The notes under the pieces: model-generated
The model's input: only the letters and a program-made list of their open reading frames with translations
Databases searched by the model: none
Told to the model about the DNA's origin: nothing
Position numbers and translations under genes: made by a program
Shown: piece after piece, positions 46,474-56,440 of the stretch
Numbering within the stretch: position 1 is the stretch's first letter
How the letters are laid out: each line of letters begins with the position of its first letter
NCBI RefSeq assembly: GCF_009668025.1
Contig: NZ_WJXZ01000001.1
Span: 749,004 to 813,003 of the forward strand
Direction of reading: 5' to 3'
Source: Larkinella terrae
GTDB lineage: Bacteria > Bacteroidota > Bacteroidia > Cytophagales > Spirosomataceae
DNA length: 64,000 nt

Positions 46474-47949
46474 GTGAAACTTGCCCATTTTAGTGCGCTA
46501 TTAGCCGGACCAGCTGCGTTTTTCCTTGTTTTATTCTTGGCGGACTTAAGCCCTGGCCATCCCGAAGTTACCAGAATGGCTGCGGTGACCGCCTGGGTGG
46601 CCCTTTGGTGGCTTACTGAAGCAACTGACCTGGCCGTGACGGCCTTACTGCCTTTCATCCTGATTCCTATCCTGGGCATAGCCGATTCGCAATCGGTGGC
46701 AGCGCAATATATGGATCAAACCATTTTTTTATTTATTGGGGGCGTGCTGCTGGCTTTTGCGATTGAACGGTGGAACCTGCATCAGCGGATTGCCTTGTCC
46801 ATTTTATCGAAACTGGGAACCAACCCAGCCACCGTGCTTGCGGGAGTGATGGGCGCGACTTTCTTTATTTCCATGTGGGTGTCGAATACGGCTACCGTCA
46901 TGATGATGCTCTCGGCGGTGATGGGCATTATTATTCAGGTGGAAAAACACAACCTATCTGCTGTTCAAAAAAACGCGATCGCCAGGGCTATGCTGTTGGG
47001 GCTTGCTTACGCGGCATCCATTGGTGGCATGGCTACACTGGTGGGAACGGCCACGAATCTTGCTTTCTACAAAATCTATCTGGATGCTTACAAAGATGCC
47101 CACGACATGAACTTTGTCAGCTGGTTTGTGTTGGCTTTTCCGATTGCAGTACTATTGCTGACCACGGCGTTTCTTATTCTTCAATTCTCCTTTCTACGCC
47201 AGGCAAAAAAAGTTGTTTTCGACCGCAGTTACTTCGTTGCCTCCCTACGGCAGTTGGGCAAAATGGCTTTTGAAGAAAAGATCGTATTTACGGTTTTTGT
47301 TAGTACCGCCTACTTGTGGTTTGGCCGAAAGGATATTGATTTTGGATCTTTTCATTTAACCGGCTGGAGCCATCTTTTAGGTACACATGCCTCGTTTATT
47401 ACGGATAGCACGGTGGCTATTGTCATGGCATTAGTACTATTTCTAATTCCCTCGAAAAATGAGAAAGGAAAAATGCTGATGAGCTGGGAAGAAGCGAAAA
47501 AACTTCCGATCGGCATCATCCTCTTGTTGGGCAGTGGTTTTGCTTTGGCAAAAGGCTGCGATCAGTCGGGGCTAAGCACCTGGCTGGCCCAGGAACTGCT
47601 TTTTTTAAAGGATGCGTCCCCCGTTGTTATTATCGCCGGCATTTGTGTGATCGTATGTGTCATTAGCGAACTTGCTTCAAATGTTGCCTGTATCCAATTG
47701 GTGCTACCCATTTTAATAGCCATTCAAAAAGTAACCCACCTGCCCCCATTAATGCTGATGGTGCCCGCCACGCTGGCCGCGTCGCTCGGGTTTATGCTTC
47801 CCGTAGCAACCCCGCCCAATACGATCGTGTTTGGAAGTGGGCGGATCCGTGCGGCTGATATGCGCAATGCCGGGCTGGTGCTCGACGTTGCAGGCATTGG
47901 TATCATCACCGCCGTATCCATGATTATCCGGCTAATTATCTGGAAATGA
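46474..47949 (+). CDS. SLC13-family (DASS) sodium-coupled anion transporter
   Basis: A GTG at 46474 is chosen as start because the protein (VKLAHFSALLAGPAAFFL) then begins as the family does; an earlier TTG (46339) would add 45 residues unlike a transporter. The 491-residue protein has 11-12 membrane segments and the two SLC13 motifs: SNTATVMMML near 155, and SNVACIQLVLPI near 400. PPNTIVFGSG near the end is the family C-terminal signature. It should move dicarboxylates such as succinate, or sulfate, with sodium. The start is not certain. Confidence 0.85.
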   Translation: MKLAHFSALLAGPAAFFLVLFLADLSPGHPEVTRMAAVTAWVALWWLTEATDLAVTALLPFILIPILGIADSQSVAAQYMDQTIFLFIGGVLLAFAIERWNLHQRIALSILSKLGTNPATVLAGVMGATFFISMWVSNTATVMMMLSAVMGIIIQVEKHNLSAVQKNAIARAMLLGLAYAASIGGMATLVGTATNLAFYKIYLDAYKDAHDMNFVSWFVLAFPIAVLLLTTAFLILQFSFLRQAKKVVFDRSYFVASLRQLGKMAFEEKIVFTVFVSTAYLWFGRKDIDFGSFHLTGWSHLLGTHASFITDSTVAIVMALVLFLIPSKNEKGKMLMSWEEAKKLPIGIILLLGSGFALAKGCDQSGLSTWLAQELLFLKDASPVVIIAGICVIVCVISELASNVACIQLVLPILIAIQKVTHLPPLMLMVPATLAASLGFMLPVATPPNTIVFGSGRIRAADMRNAGLVLDVAGIGIITAVSMIIRLIIWK

Positions 47950-48069
47950 AGATCGTGAGTTCACGAGGAATTTGTTCGAACCCGTCAATTCCCATAGTTA
48001 AAATCAAGCACTTGCCATTCTGATAAATGCTTTTTTGTTTTTGCTAACTTCCCGACGCGGATAGCCATT

Positions 48070-51000
48070 TTACTCAACCAGTACAAAACCGGCCCACTTG
48101 ATCGGATCGGCCCTGTGGCGGTTTCGCATCATTTCCTGAGCCTGCAAAAAAGCTTTTTCCACCGGAATTCCCTGAATCCAGGACCGGTAAAATTCTATCA
48201 TAAACTCGGACGTCTCCTGATCCGGCACTTTCCATAAACTCATCACCAGGCGCCGGGCTCCCGCCAGTTTAAAAGCGCGCTGCAAACCGTATACGCCCTC
48301 GCTATCCATTACGTCACCCAACCCCGTCTCACAGGCCGACAGCACCACCAGCTCCGTGCGATCCAGATTGAGCTGAGCAACCTCATACGCCGTCAGAATA
48401 CCGTCTTCCAAACCCGTAATGGGCCTGCCCCCCATCCACACCCGTTCTGCCCCGGCCAACAACAGACCCGATCGCAACAAGGGATTTTCGGCAGTCTGGT
48501 ACAGATTTCCGGTTACGGCGTCCTTTTGGCGGAGCCGGGCCGGGGAAAAAAAACCGTGTGTAGCCACATGCAGCACCTGCGGAGCCGATGAGCGCTCGAA
48601 GAGCTTGAACGATTCTTCATTGGCTCGCCACTCGGTCAGAAGTTGGCTGGAAATTTGCCGGTTTTGAAACAAACGATGAATGGCCGAGGCTTCCGCCAGT
48701 GTTCCCGGCAAATACGCCAATGAATTGCTGCGGGTTAAATTAATCGGTAACGAATTAATCGCCAGCCGATTATCAATGGTAGTTGTAGTCTGGTGAACAC
48801 CCATTGACCACGCAGCCGAATCGGCCTTGAAGATTGAGCCGCCGTAAACCACCGTGTTCCAATTCGGCTGTGGTACTGTACCAGGTTGTTCCTGTACCAA
48901 TGTGCGTGTACTAAAGCGCTGGTATAGGCGGTATTTGTCGCTCAAAAGTCGGCCGTCGGGTAAGGGAAGGGCGGCAAAAGCAAGCTGATGCAAACCGCCG
49001 TCCGGGGAATAATAAATTTCCTCAACACCGGTTAAATGCTGTTCCAGCGGTGCCCAGAGGAGCTGGTAAAGTCGGCGACCGTAGGCGGTTTTGGCTCCCC
49101 CGATCAGGATGGAGCCCCGACTGGCGTACAACTGTCCCACCGGTCGGCGGGACGACCCGATCGGGCGGAAAATAGCGTCCAGTTGCTTTGCATCACACAG
49201 CGTTATGAGCTTCGGTTGCAGGTAGCCCGGCCGGATTACAAAAGCCACGTAATAAACCGAATCGGTTTGACGAAGTCCTTTATAGAGGGCATACCGGACA
49301 AATTCGATAGCCGCCTGATGGGGTTTCAGGCGCTTTTGCACATCCATCCACTGAATCTGCTGAGCCTCTTCCAGTAAGCGAAAGCTTTGTGATTGCCGGG
49401 TCAGTTGTTTTTCAAGCTGCTCAACCCGTTCCGTCAACTCCGTTCTGGTTGCCAGCCGGGCCGGATCCGGGTTTTGGATGAGTTGCGCGAGCGCTCGTTT
49501 TTGCGTCTGCCACTCACCAAAAACCCGAAGCAAAGATGTATCACCGCTGGCCGTCACGCGGTGCCGCAGTAAATCAACGTTCTGCAGCAGATTACCTTTC
49601 AGATACAGCGCCGTATTTAGTAATAATGATGGAGCATGAGAAAACCGATTAAGATGCTGCGTATAAAAAGTAGCCAGGTAATTAAACAATTGCGAGAACG
49701 GTTTTTGCGCCTGTGTATTCTCGTATTCCGACAAGAACTGACTAAACAATTTACTCTCTTTTAATTGGGCTGCCAGATTCAGTTTTAACAAGGAATCGGC
49801 CAGGGTCCAGTTTTGCCGTAAAACCTGAAGTTGGGAATAGTTATGAAGTGAAACCGTGTAGCCCGGATGATCTTTACCGACCGTCATTTCATCTATTTGC
49901 ATGGCTTCTTTAAACAAAGAATCGGCGGCCTGATACCTTTTCATTGAAGTATATAAACTACCCATATTGTTCAATGAAATGGCATAACTATGGCCTTTAT
50001 TACCCGCAATTCGTTTTTTAATTTGCAGGGCTAGCTGGAATAATGAATCCGCTGCATCGTATTTTTTCTGAAAATGATTTACTTCGGCGAGGTTGTTCAG
50101 ATAAGCCGCGTAATTTGAATTTTCCTCACCAATATTATTCCTGATACTTACGAGCGCTCTCCTGTATAAAGAATCCGCCTTCGCAAACTGTTTCTTTTTG
50201 GTGTAAGTCATACCCAAATGATTCAGAAGGCCAATATAAGCCGGGTGTTTTACATCGGCGACTTTCTTCATTAACTCATGAGCCTGCAAATAAATCTCAA
50301 TGGCTTTGTCATACTGTTCCACGTCAAAATAATACCCGCCCAGAAAACTTACCGTTGTTGCGTACGAAACCGAATCCTGGCCGAAGAAAGAATTACTCTC
50401 GCCGAGTTTATTCCGGTAAATGGCCAGCGCTTCCCGAATCAGGGGTTCAACTTTATTCAACTGACCATCCCGTTCATAAAAAGCCGCTAAATTGTTAAGT
50501 ATTCTTGCGTACTTCAGTGTATTCTTTCCACTCTTTTTTTCTGTTATTTTTAAAGATTGCTGATAGAACTGACTTACTTTATCAAAATAACCAATACTCA
50601 TGTAGCAACTCGCAAGATTGAATAGACTTGTCGCATACTCCGAAGAATCTTCTCCCTGAAATTTAAGAATGAGTGACGCGGATTCTTCCAAACATTCTTT
50701 GGCTTTCCAATAGTCACCGACTTCTCTAAATGCGTCACCAATATTATTTAAAAAATAAGCATATATTAGCTCACGGTCGCTTATTTCCTTCAGTAATTGA
50801 AATATACCTTCAGCGCGCGCTCTGGCTTTTATAAAGTTGTTTGCTTTTAACTGTAACTTAATAATAGCTATAGAATAAGTAATATAAGTAACATTTTTCT
50901 TCCCCCATTTTTTATCAATTTGGTCCAGGTATTCTTCGCCGAAAATAATCGCTGGCATGGGGTCGGCCTGATTAAACAGACTATTCCATTTCAGCGAAGC

Positions 51001-51078
51001 CTCTACGTCTATTCCCTTCTGGGCGGCAGCTAGAAAAGAAATAAACATCAGCAAAAGAAGGGCGACAAACCGGCGCAT
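48070..51078 (-). CDS. Exported TPR-CHAT (caspase-like) protein
   Basis: The ATG at 51078 is chosen since it starts the signal peptide MRRFVALLLLMFISFLAAAQ; a TTG further up overlaps the neighbour. The 1002-residue protein has about ten TPR repeats (35-470), a linker helix region, and a C-terminal CHAT domain (about 610-1002). Its catalytic pair is clear: His841 in VATHGFF and Cys916 in LSACETG. CHAT proteins are clan-CD peptidases; cytosolic versions act in Craspase and gasdermin defence. This one is exported, which points to an envelope role. It is the last gene of the run. Confidence 0.9.
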   Translation of the reverse strand: MRRFVALLLLMFISFLAAAQKGIDVEASLKWNSLFNQADPMPAIIFGEEYLDQIDKKWGKKNVTYITYSIAIIKLQLKANNFIKARARAEGIFQLLKEISDRELIYAYFLNNIGDAFREVGDYWKAKECLEESASLILKFQGEDSSEYATSLFNLASCYMSIGYFDKVSQFYQQSLKITEKKSGKNTLKYARILNNLAAFYERDGQLNKVEPLIREALAIYRNKLGESNSFFGQDSVSYATTVSFLGGYYFDVEQYDKAIEIYLQAHELMKKVADVKHPAYIGLLNHLGMTYTKKKQFAKADSLYRRALVSIRNNIGEENSNYAAYLNNLAEVNHFQKKYDAADSLFQLALQIKKRIAGNKGHSYAISLNNMGSLYTSMKRYQAADSLFKEAMQIDEMTVGKDHPGYTVSLHNYSQLQVLRQNWTLADSLLKLNLAAQLKESKLFSQFLSEYENTQAQKPFSQLFNYLATFYTQHLNRFSHAPSLLLNTALYLKGNLLQNVDLLRHRVTASGDTSLLRVFGEWQTQKRALAQLIQNPDPARLATRTELTERVEQLEKQLTRQSQSFRLLEEAQQIQWMDVQKRLKPHQAAIEFVRYALYKGLRQTDSVYYVAFVIRPGYLQPKLITLCDAKQLDAIFRPIGSSRRPVGQLYASRGSILIGGAKTAYGRRLYQLLWAPLEQHLTGVEEIYYSPDGGLHQLAFAALPLPDGRLLSDKYRLYQRFSTRTLVQEQPGTVPQPNWNTVVYGGSIFKADSAAWSMGVHQTTTTIDNRLAINSLPINLTRSNSLAYLPGTLAEASAIHRLFQNRQISSQLLTEWRANEESFKLFERSSAPQVLHVATHGFFSPARLRQKDAVTGNLYQTAENPLLRSGLLLAGAERVWMGGRPITGLEDGILTAYEVAQLNLDRTELVVLSACETGLGDVMDSEGVYGLQRAFKLAGARRLVMSLWKVPDQETSEFMIEFYRSWIQGIPVEKAFLQAQEMMRNRHRADPIKWAGFVLVE

Positions 51079-51107
51079 AGCGTGCAAGAATGAAGGCGAT
51101 AAAAAGA

Positions 51108-53978
51108 TCAACGCGTTACTATAACTGTTCCCGCCAAACGCTTCGCGGGTGAATCATACCGGATGACATACGTATAGACACCGTCCGGCAGATTCTGCCC
51201 GCTAAAGGGCTCATTGTAACCGATGGAATGAAAGACAACCACACCCCAGCGGTTATAAACCGCCACCTCAACGTTTTTAAAATGAGCGGCATTTCGCAGT
51301 TCCCAAACGTCATTGTGGCCATCCCCGTTGGGCGTAAAAATCTCAGGGACATACAATTGAGTCGAAACCGATACCAGCACACGGCCTTCCGCCGTGCAAC
51401 CGAACTGATCCTGAACGACCAATCGGTAGGTGGTGCTTGTATCCGGCGATGCCAGCGGACTGGCAATGGTCGAATGATCCAAACCGGTGGGCGGGCTCCA
51501 GTTGTATTGATAGGCCGCACCGGTCGGACCCGGCAGGTTAACCGACGTTCCGCGCTGGATTTTCAGAAGATTCGGCAGATTTACCTCCGGCAGGGGTCTG
51601 ACGAGAACCGTTCGTTTGGCGGTTCCGCTCTGGCAGGCCGAAGCTCCCGTAATCGTATAGATAATTTCGTGGGTTCCAACGCCCGCCAAGGCCGGTGAAA
51701 ACCGGGTGCCCGAAACCCCATTCCCACTAAAACTACCACCGACCGGCGTTCCGACTAGTTGCAACGGTGCCCCGGCAATCCCGCAAAAAGGCGGAATCGA
51801 ATCCAGTCGCACATCGATTTTATCAATTTCCGCAAGCGGCCAGTTGGTCGAAACCGCCGAACACTGGTTCGGGTCCGTAACCCGAACCTGGTAATTTCCG
51901 CCCTTTTTCGCTTCGTACGTGGCCGTCGTTGCGCCGGGTAAACCGCTGCCATCCAGTAGCCAGAGGTACTGGAGCGTTCCGCTGCTGCCGGTGGCCGTGA
52001 GCGTCGCGCTGGCATTTCGGCAGAGTTGAGCCGGTCCGCTGAGACTGACGGTGGGCAATGTGGCGGTCGAAACGATTTTGGAACCCGATGTAGCCGTACA
52101 AGAGTTAGCTCCTCTGACTACAACGCTGTACATACCGGCCGCGCTGACGTCATAAACCGCCGAAGTAGCCCCGCTGACCGGCGTGCCATCCTTCAGCCAC
52201 TGATACGTCGCGCCATTGCTGGTCGTTGCCTGCAACCGCAGCACACTTCCCGGACAAACGGTGTTGGCCGCCGGAAGAATAGTCGCATCCGGTGGCGAAT
52301 TCGTCGCAACGGCCAGGGAGGCCGAACGGCCGGAACAACCATTGGCATCCGTAACGGAAACCAGGTAATTACCGGCCACCCCGGTTTCGTATCGCGGGCC
52401 GGTTGTTCCAACAAGGGTTGTGGAATCACGCTGCCAGCGATAGGTCGCTCCGGCAGCCGTCGATGCCGCCGTCAGCGTCAGGGAACCGCCCTGACACAAC
52501 GCGCCGGTGGTGTTGCTGACGGTCAGATTCACGGTTGGATTGGGACTAACGGTGATGGAAACGGGGCTGGAAACAGCCGACCGGGGGCAAGCCAGTTCTT
52601 TGGACACCAGAACGGTATAACGACCCGCCTGCCGGGAAATCAGCACCGAATCGGTAGCGCCACTGATGACTTTGCCATCCAGGTACCACTGATAATTCAC
52701 GTTTTTCAGGGGCGATTTGGCGTTGAGCTGTACGGCATCGTTCTCACAAAGTGTATTTCCGGCCGGTTGACCCGGTTTTCCCACAGCCGTCACAACCACC
52801 GTTGGCGTCGTTACGGCCGGGCATTCCTTGACTTGAATCACCAGTTCGCGCCGTAATTCGAATCCTTTGAAAGCTCCCTGAAAGAGTTCGGCTTTGACTA
52901 CGTACCGGTACGTACCCACTTTCGTTGGCGTGCCGGTAATCACACCGTTCTGGTCGATTTGCAAAGGACTGGAACTTTCCATGAAACTGGAAGCTCCGTA
53001 GCCGGTCGCCCAGCCGACGTCCTTCACCGGCGTGTTGGCATCACCGGTCGATGGCGAAACCAAGGAATACTGAATTCGGGTGAGATTCGCACTGGGGTAC
53101 GAATAGCTGGCCAATCGTACTGGCTGATTCACGCAGGTTTCAATGCGGGAAGGCAATCCGAAAATACCACCAAATGTGCTGTGGCTCGCGGTTACGTTAT
53201 ATTTCGTGCGATCGCCGAGTTCCATGTAAAAAACCACGGGCCCGGTTCCGTTGATATTGTCGCTTACCTCCCGGCAGCAAACCGGTTCAGTGGTTACATA
53301 ATAGCCACCGGGATCGTTGTAAACGGCTGACTGAAAGTTGATTGCCCCAAAATACAGCACATCCTGAATTTTGGAGGAATCGCCATTACAGGCGGCTGGC
53401 AGGGGTGTATACTGCCCGTCGAGAACCGAACCCCGGCTCATCGTTACGGTTGTTACCAGCCCATTGTCGCGCTTGCGGTAAACGTAGGCCCGGATCGACA
53501 GCGGAAATTTATTGCGTGAACCGGTATTGGTTAAGTAAACCGCCCGCAGGAATACACTGGACTGAAGTTCGGCACTGCCGTTGTAATCTTCCAGTTGGCC
53601 GCCCAAAATGGGTAACAGCCCGCCCGAACCGCACTGATTGGTACTGATCGTGGTGTTGGCCGAAACGGCTGATCCGGTGCAGTTACCGGTTTGATTGATG
53701 GTTACGGAATATTCCCCGGCCTGGTTGACCACCAGCGAAGAACCGCTGGCCCCGGCCACATCCGCACCGTTGCGTTTCCACTGGTACGAAACGCCGACTG
53801 CACCGGTAAGCGCGTTCAACTGAACGCTTTCACCGGTGCAAAACGACGCATTGGCCGCTTCGTTGGGATGCCCAACCTGCGAAATTTTAACGGCTGGGAT
53901 TGCCAGTGTCGGGCAATTCTGGCCATAAGCCGCCCAGGCACTGAACAATCCCCAAATCAGGAAATAAAAATGCTTCAT
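51108..53978 (-). CDS. Secreted multi-Ig protein with gliding-motility C-terminal (CHU_C) domain
   Basis: The 956-residue protein has a signal peptide ending AAYGQ (about 20), one Ig-like module (45-100), an about 300-residue beta-rich part with a He_PIG-type QNGVITGTPTKVGTYRY, and four more Ig-like modules of about 80 residues. Each has the pattern YxWxxDGxxV...GxYxVxV. The C-terminus (about 870-956) is the T9SS type B / CHU_C sorting domain (FTPNGDGHNDVWELRN ... VYNRWGVVVF). It should be secreted by T9SS and linked to the surface. The Ig arrays suggest adhesion or recognition. Confidence 0.9.
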   Translation of the reverse strand: MKHFYFLIWGLFSAWAAYGQNCPTLAIPAVKISQVGHPNEAANASFCTGESVQLNALTGAVGVSYQWKRNGADVAGASGSSLVVNQAGEYSVTINQTGNCTGSAVSANTTISTNQCGSGGLLPILGGQLEDYNGSAELQSSVFLRAVYLTNTGSRNKFPLSIRAYVYRKRDNGLVTTVTMSRGSVLDGQYTPLPAACNGDSSKIQDVLYFGAINFQSAVYNDPGGYYVTTEPVCCREVSDNINGTGPVVFYMELGDRTKYNVTASHSTFGGIFGLPSRIETCVNQPVRLASYSYPSANLTRIQYSLVSPSTGDANTPVKDVGWATGYGASSFMESSSPLQIDQNGVITGTPTKVGTYRYVVKAELFQGAFKGFELRRELVIQVKECPAVTTPTVVVTAVGKPGQPAGNTLCENDAVQLNAKSPLKNVNYQWYLDGKVISGATDSVLISRQAGRYTVLVSKELACPRSAVSSPVSITVSPNPTVNLTVSNTTGALCQGGSLTLTAASTAAGATYRWQRDSTTLVGTTGPRYETGVAGNYLVSVTDANGCSGRSASLAVATNSPPDATILPAANTVCPGSVLRLQATTSNGATYQWLKDGTPVSGATSAVYDVSAAGMYSVVVRGANSCTATSGSKIVSTATLPTVSLSGPAQLCRNASATLTATGSSGTLQYLWLLDGSGLPGATTATYEAKKGGNYQVRVTDPNQCSAVSTNWPLAEIDKIDVRLDSIPPFCGIAGAPLQLVGTPVGGSFSGNGVSGTRFSPALAGVGTHEIIYTITGASACQSGTAKRTVLVRPLPEVNLPNLLKIQRGTSVNLPGPTGAAYQYNWSPPTGLDHSTIASPLASPDTSTTYRLVVQDQFGCTAEGRVLVSVSTQLYVPEIFTPNGDGHNDVWELRNAAHFKNVEVAVYNRWGVVVFHSIGYNEPFSGQNLPDGVYTYVIRYDSPAKRLAGTVIVTR

Positions 53979-54080
53979 GCAGAACAGAGTTTAAAAGCAA
54001 ATTACTGAATTGCATGTATTATTTATCATTTTTTGCTATTGGTAAATTAAAGTTTACAATACCTCAAAAACGAGTGCAAA

Positions 54081-54809
54081 TTATTGGCTAAACGGCAGCG
54101 GGTCAGGGGTTGCTGAAGCATCTGTCGACTCCTGCTTTTCATTGGCTTTCAGGCGGAAAACGCTGATTCGTTCCGAAAAACCGTCGGCATCTTTAAAGGA
54201 CCGCCCCGTGTTGATGGGGATGATGTCGTTATTAATATCCCCGTAATCTTCCAGAACCAGCAGCGAATACTGCATATTCCGAACGCCCTGCGCGTTGATT
54301 TCGCCCGAGAACACGTCGAGCAGCCGCGAGCGGGAGTTGTTCTGCTTCACGTTCTCGGAGACAACAAAAACCGTAAACTGATTGCCCCGGCCCGAGATAA
54401 ACGCCTTCTGCCCTTTCGATTCCGAAGTCAACGCGCCGGTATTCGTGTTAAACGTCTTCTGGTCGAGTTGCGCTAACTGCCGGGATGCGTCCTGATTGTA
54501 AATATTGACTTTCTGATCCGTAAACCGGGAGCCAACCGTATAACTGTCGTTGGGAACCGTCGTTTTGGTCATGCGCAGTTCCGAAACGAAGTAAATTCCC
54601 TGAATATCCGGGGGAGTCCGGCCGTCGTAAACCGTCACGCCCAAATCCCGCACCTTGTCGATGGCTTCCTGGGGAATGGTGTTGACAATGACAGTGCTGA
54701 AATCATTACCGGTCGGCACAATCACTTCGCGCTTGATGGTGCAGGACCAAAAGCCAAGTAAGCCGAAAAGCAGGACAACTAATTGTATTCTTTTATTCGC
54801 GTTTTTCAT
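54081..54809 (-). CDS. Lipoprotein of unknown function
   Basis: The start is the ATG 54809; three codons above lack support. The 242-residue protein has a lipoprotein signal (lipobox FWSC, Cys23) and one beta-rich domain (DIQGIYFVSELRMTKTTVPN, then RFTDQKVNIYNQDASRQ). The family is not recognised. Segment VFVVSENVKQNNSRSRLLDVFSGE is well structured and the tail from about 225 is low-complexity. It is 11 bases after the OmpA-barrel gene stop, so it is very likely cotranscribed and may work with it. Confidence 0.65.
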   Translation of the reverse strand: MKNANKRIQLVVLLFGLLGFWSCTIKREVIVPTGNDFSTVIVNTIPQEAIDKVRDLGVTVYDGRTPPDIQGIYFVSELRMTKTTVPNDSYTVGSRFTDQKVNIYNQDASRQLAQLDQKTFNTNTGALTSESKGQKAFISGRGNQFTVFVVSENVKQNNSRSRLLDVFSGEINAQGVRNMQYSLLVLEDYGDINNDIIPINTGRSFKDADGFSERISVFRLKANEKQESTDASATPDPLPFSQ

Positions 54810-54820
54810 GGTCAGCAAGT

Positions 54821-56419
54821 TTATTTTTTGATGGAAAATCCGATGCCCAGCCGCAGGCCCGCGTAGTGCATGGCCGGGTTACCCCACTCCTGCTCCCAGG
54901 CTTTTTTGCTTTTGGCGGCCTGGTAAAAAGCGCAGAGATCGAAGTGTACTTTTCCGTTAAGATTCGTGGTGTAGCCCAATGCCGCCCCGTAGCCGGTCTG
55001 GGTTGCTTTGAAGGTTTTCTGTTCCCCGTCAAAACCAGCTTTGACCGACAGCAGGTTAATTCCACCTTCGGGCATGATGTACAAACCCCGGTAGAGATAC
55101 GCCCGCAACGCCAACCGAACCGGAATCTGCGACGCAAGGCTGTGGTAGGTGCGGATGGGGGGAGCATCCCGGCTTTCCTTGTATTCGACCAGCGTCGACC
55201 AGCGCCGGTAACCGGTTTGAATGCCGAGCGAGAAGCGGGACGAAAACCGGTAGTCGACCTGCACCACTCCGCCAAAGCCCAGCGTGTGCGCGTAGCCTCT
55301 CCGAAGCTCAGTCCACGGTTTTTCGGCCAGCATAAAACCGGTTTCGCCCAGCAGCTGCATCACGACGTGCGGCCGGAAGCGGTTTCGAACGGGCCGGGGT
55401 GGCGCGGGCTGTTCGGCTTCGGGTTTCGGAACCTCCTGACATTCAATCATCCGGATCGTGTTGTCGGCAAAAATAACCCGATCGACTTCGGAACAGGGCA
55501 GTTCCTGTAAAGGGGCATCCTCGGATAGTTTATACAGCACGTTCCGGCTTCCTTCGTCGATGTAAACCAGCGGAGCGGTTATGAGCTGGCCATCCTTCCG
55601 CTGAATCCGGTTCGTCAGTGCCTGATCCAGACCAACCAGTTGCATCTCAACCCGCCGGTTCATTTCCCTCCCATTTTCGGTCGTATTGGATGCGACCGGC
55701 TGCGTCTGACCAAATCCCCGATAACTGATCCGTTTTTCCGCAATACCGCCCTTCGTGATCAGATACGTCCGCACGGTTCGCGCCCGATTCTCCGACAGAA
55801 TCTGGTTGTCGCGCGCCCTTCCCACATTATCCGTGTGGCCGTCAATCGTGATCATCAGGGCCGGAAATTTGCTCAGCGCCCGACTGATCGTGTCGAGGTA
55901 AGTCAAGCTACCGGCCGTCAGAATGGCCGAATTCGTTTCGAAGTTAATGTCCTGTAATTTAATGCGTAAGCCCTTGAGACTGGCGTGTTGCCGCAGGGCC
56001 TGCAAAATGACGCTGGTCAAACCGCGATCCTGACTAATGCTGTCTCCGGCCGCCGAAACCGGGGTCACCACTTCCGTCGGCTGCGCCACGGGGGCCGCTG
56101 GCGACGGCGTTGCGGTGGGAGCCGAAACCGGGGGGCTGGCGGACTCGGCCGCGGACAGCGCAAACCGGCGGGACTCGATCCGCTTGACGTTCGAGCGGGC
56201 GATCCGGTACACCTGCCCTTTGGGGGCCGTCAACAGGCGGTACCGGATCTGCGTATCGGTCACCAGAACAATCCGACATTTGACGACAGTGCCGTTTGTA
56301 TGATAAATCAGATCCGGTGATTCTGCTTCCACCCGGCTGGCAGAAGGACTGGACTGGGCAACAACGTTCCGAAACGGTAACAAAATTGCCACGACGAAAA
56401 AGATGAGTTTTGCGTACAT
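54821..56419 (-). CDS. OmpA-domain protein with a C-terminal outer-membrane barrel
   Basis: The 532-residue protein has a signal peptide ending VVAQ (22), a beta domain (LIYHTNGTVVKCRIVLVTDT, about 38-85), a Ser/Pro/Ala/Val-rich linker (90-130), an OmpA-like peptidoglycan-binding domain (about 150-265, with IDGHTDNVGRARDNQILSENRA and YRGFGQTQPVASN) and a C-terminal eight-strand barrel (about 345-532). In classical OmpA the barrel comes first. Here the order is inverted. It would tie the outer membrane to the cell wall. Confidence 0.85.
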   Translation of the reverse strand: MYAKLIFFVVAILLPFRNVVAQSSPSASRVEAESPDLIYHTNGTVVKCRIVLVTDTQIRYRLLTAPKGQVYRIARSNVKRIESRRFALSAAESASPPVSAPTATPSPAAPVAQPTEVVTPVSAAGDSISQDRGLTSVILQALRQHASLKGLRIKLQDINFETNSAILTAGSLTYLDTISRALSKFPALMITIDGHTDNVGRARDNQILSENRARTVRTYLITKGGIAEKRISYRGFGQTQPVASNTTENGREMNRRVEMQLVGLDQALTNRIQRKDGQLITAPLVYIDEGSRNVLYKLSEDAPLQELPCSEVDRVIFADNTIRMIECQEVPKPEAEQPAPPRPVRNRFRPHVVMQLLGETGFMLAEKPWTELRRGYAHTLGFGGVVQVDYRFSSRFSLGIQTGYRRWSTLVEYKESRDAPPIRTYHSLASQIPVRLALRAYLYRGLYIMPEGGINLLSVKAGFDGEQKTFKATQTGYGAALGYTTNLNGKVHFDLCAFYQAAKSKKAWEQEWGNPAMHYAGLRLGIGFSIKK

Positions 56420-56440
56420 AATAACCAGAGAAAAGAGTGA

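Noticed and set aside
54793-55275. Overlapping minus-strand frame of 160 codons inside the OmpA-barrel gene
   Set aside because: It is another frame of the real gene and shows Arg/Pro/Ser-rich shadow composition.
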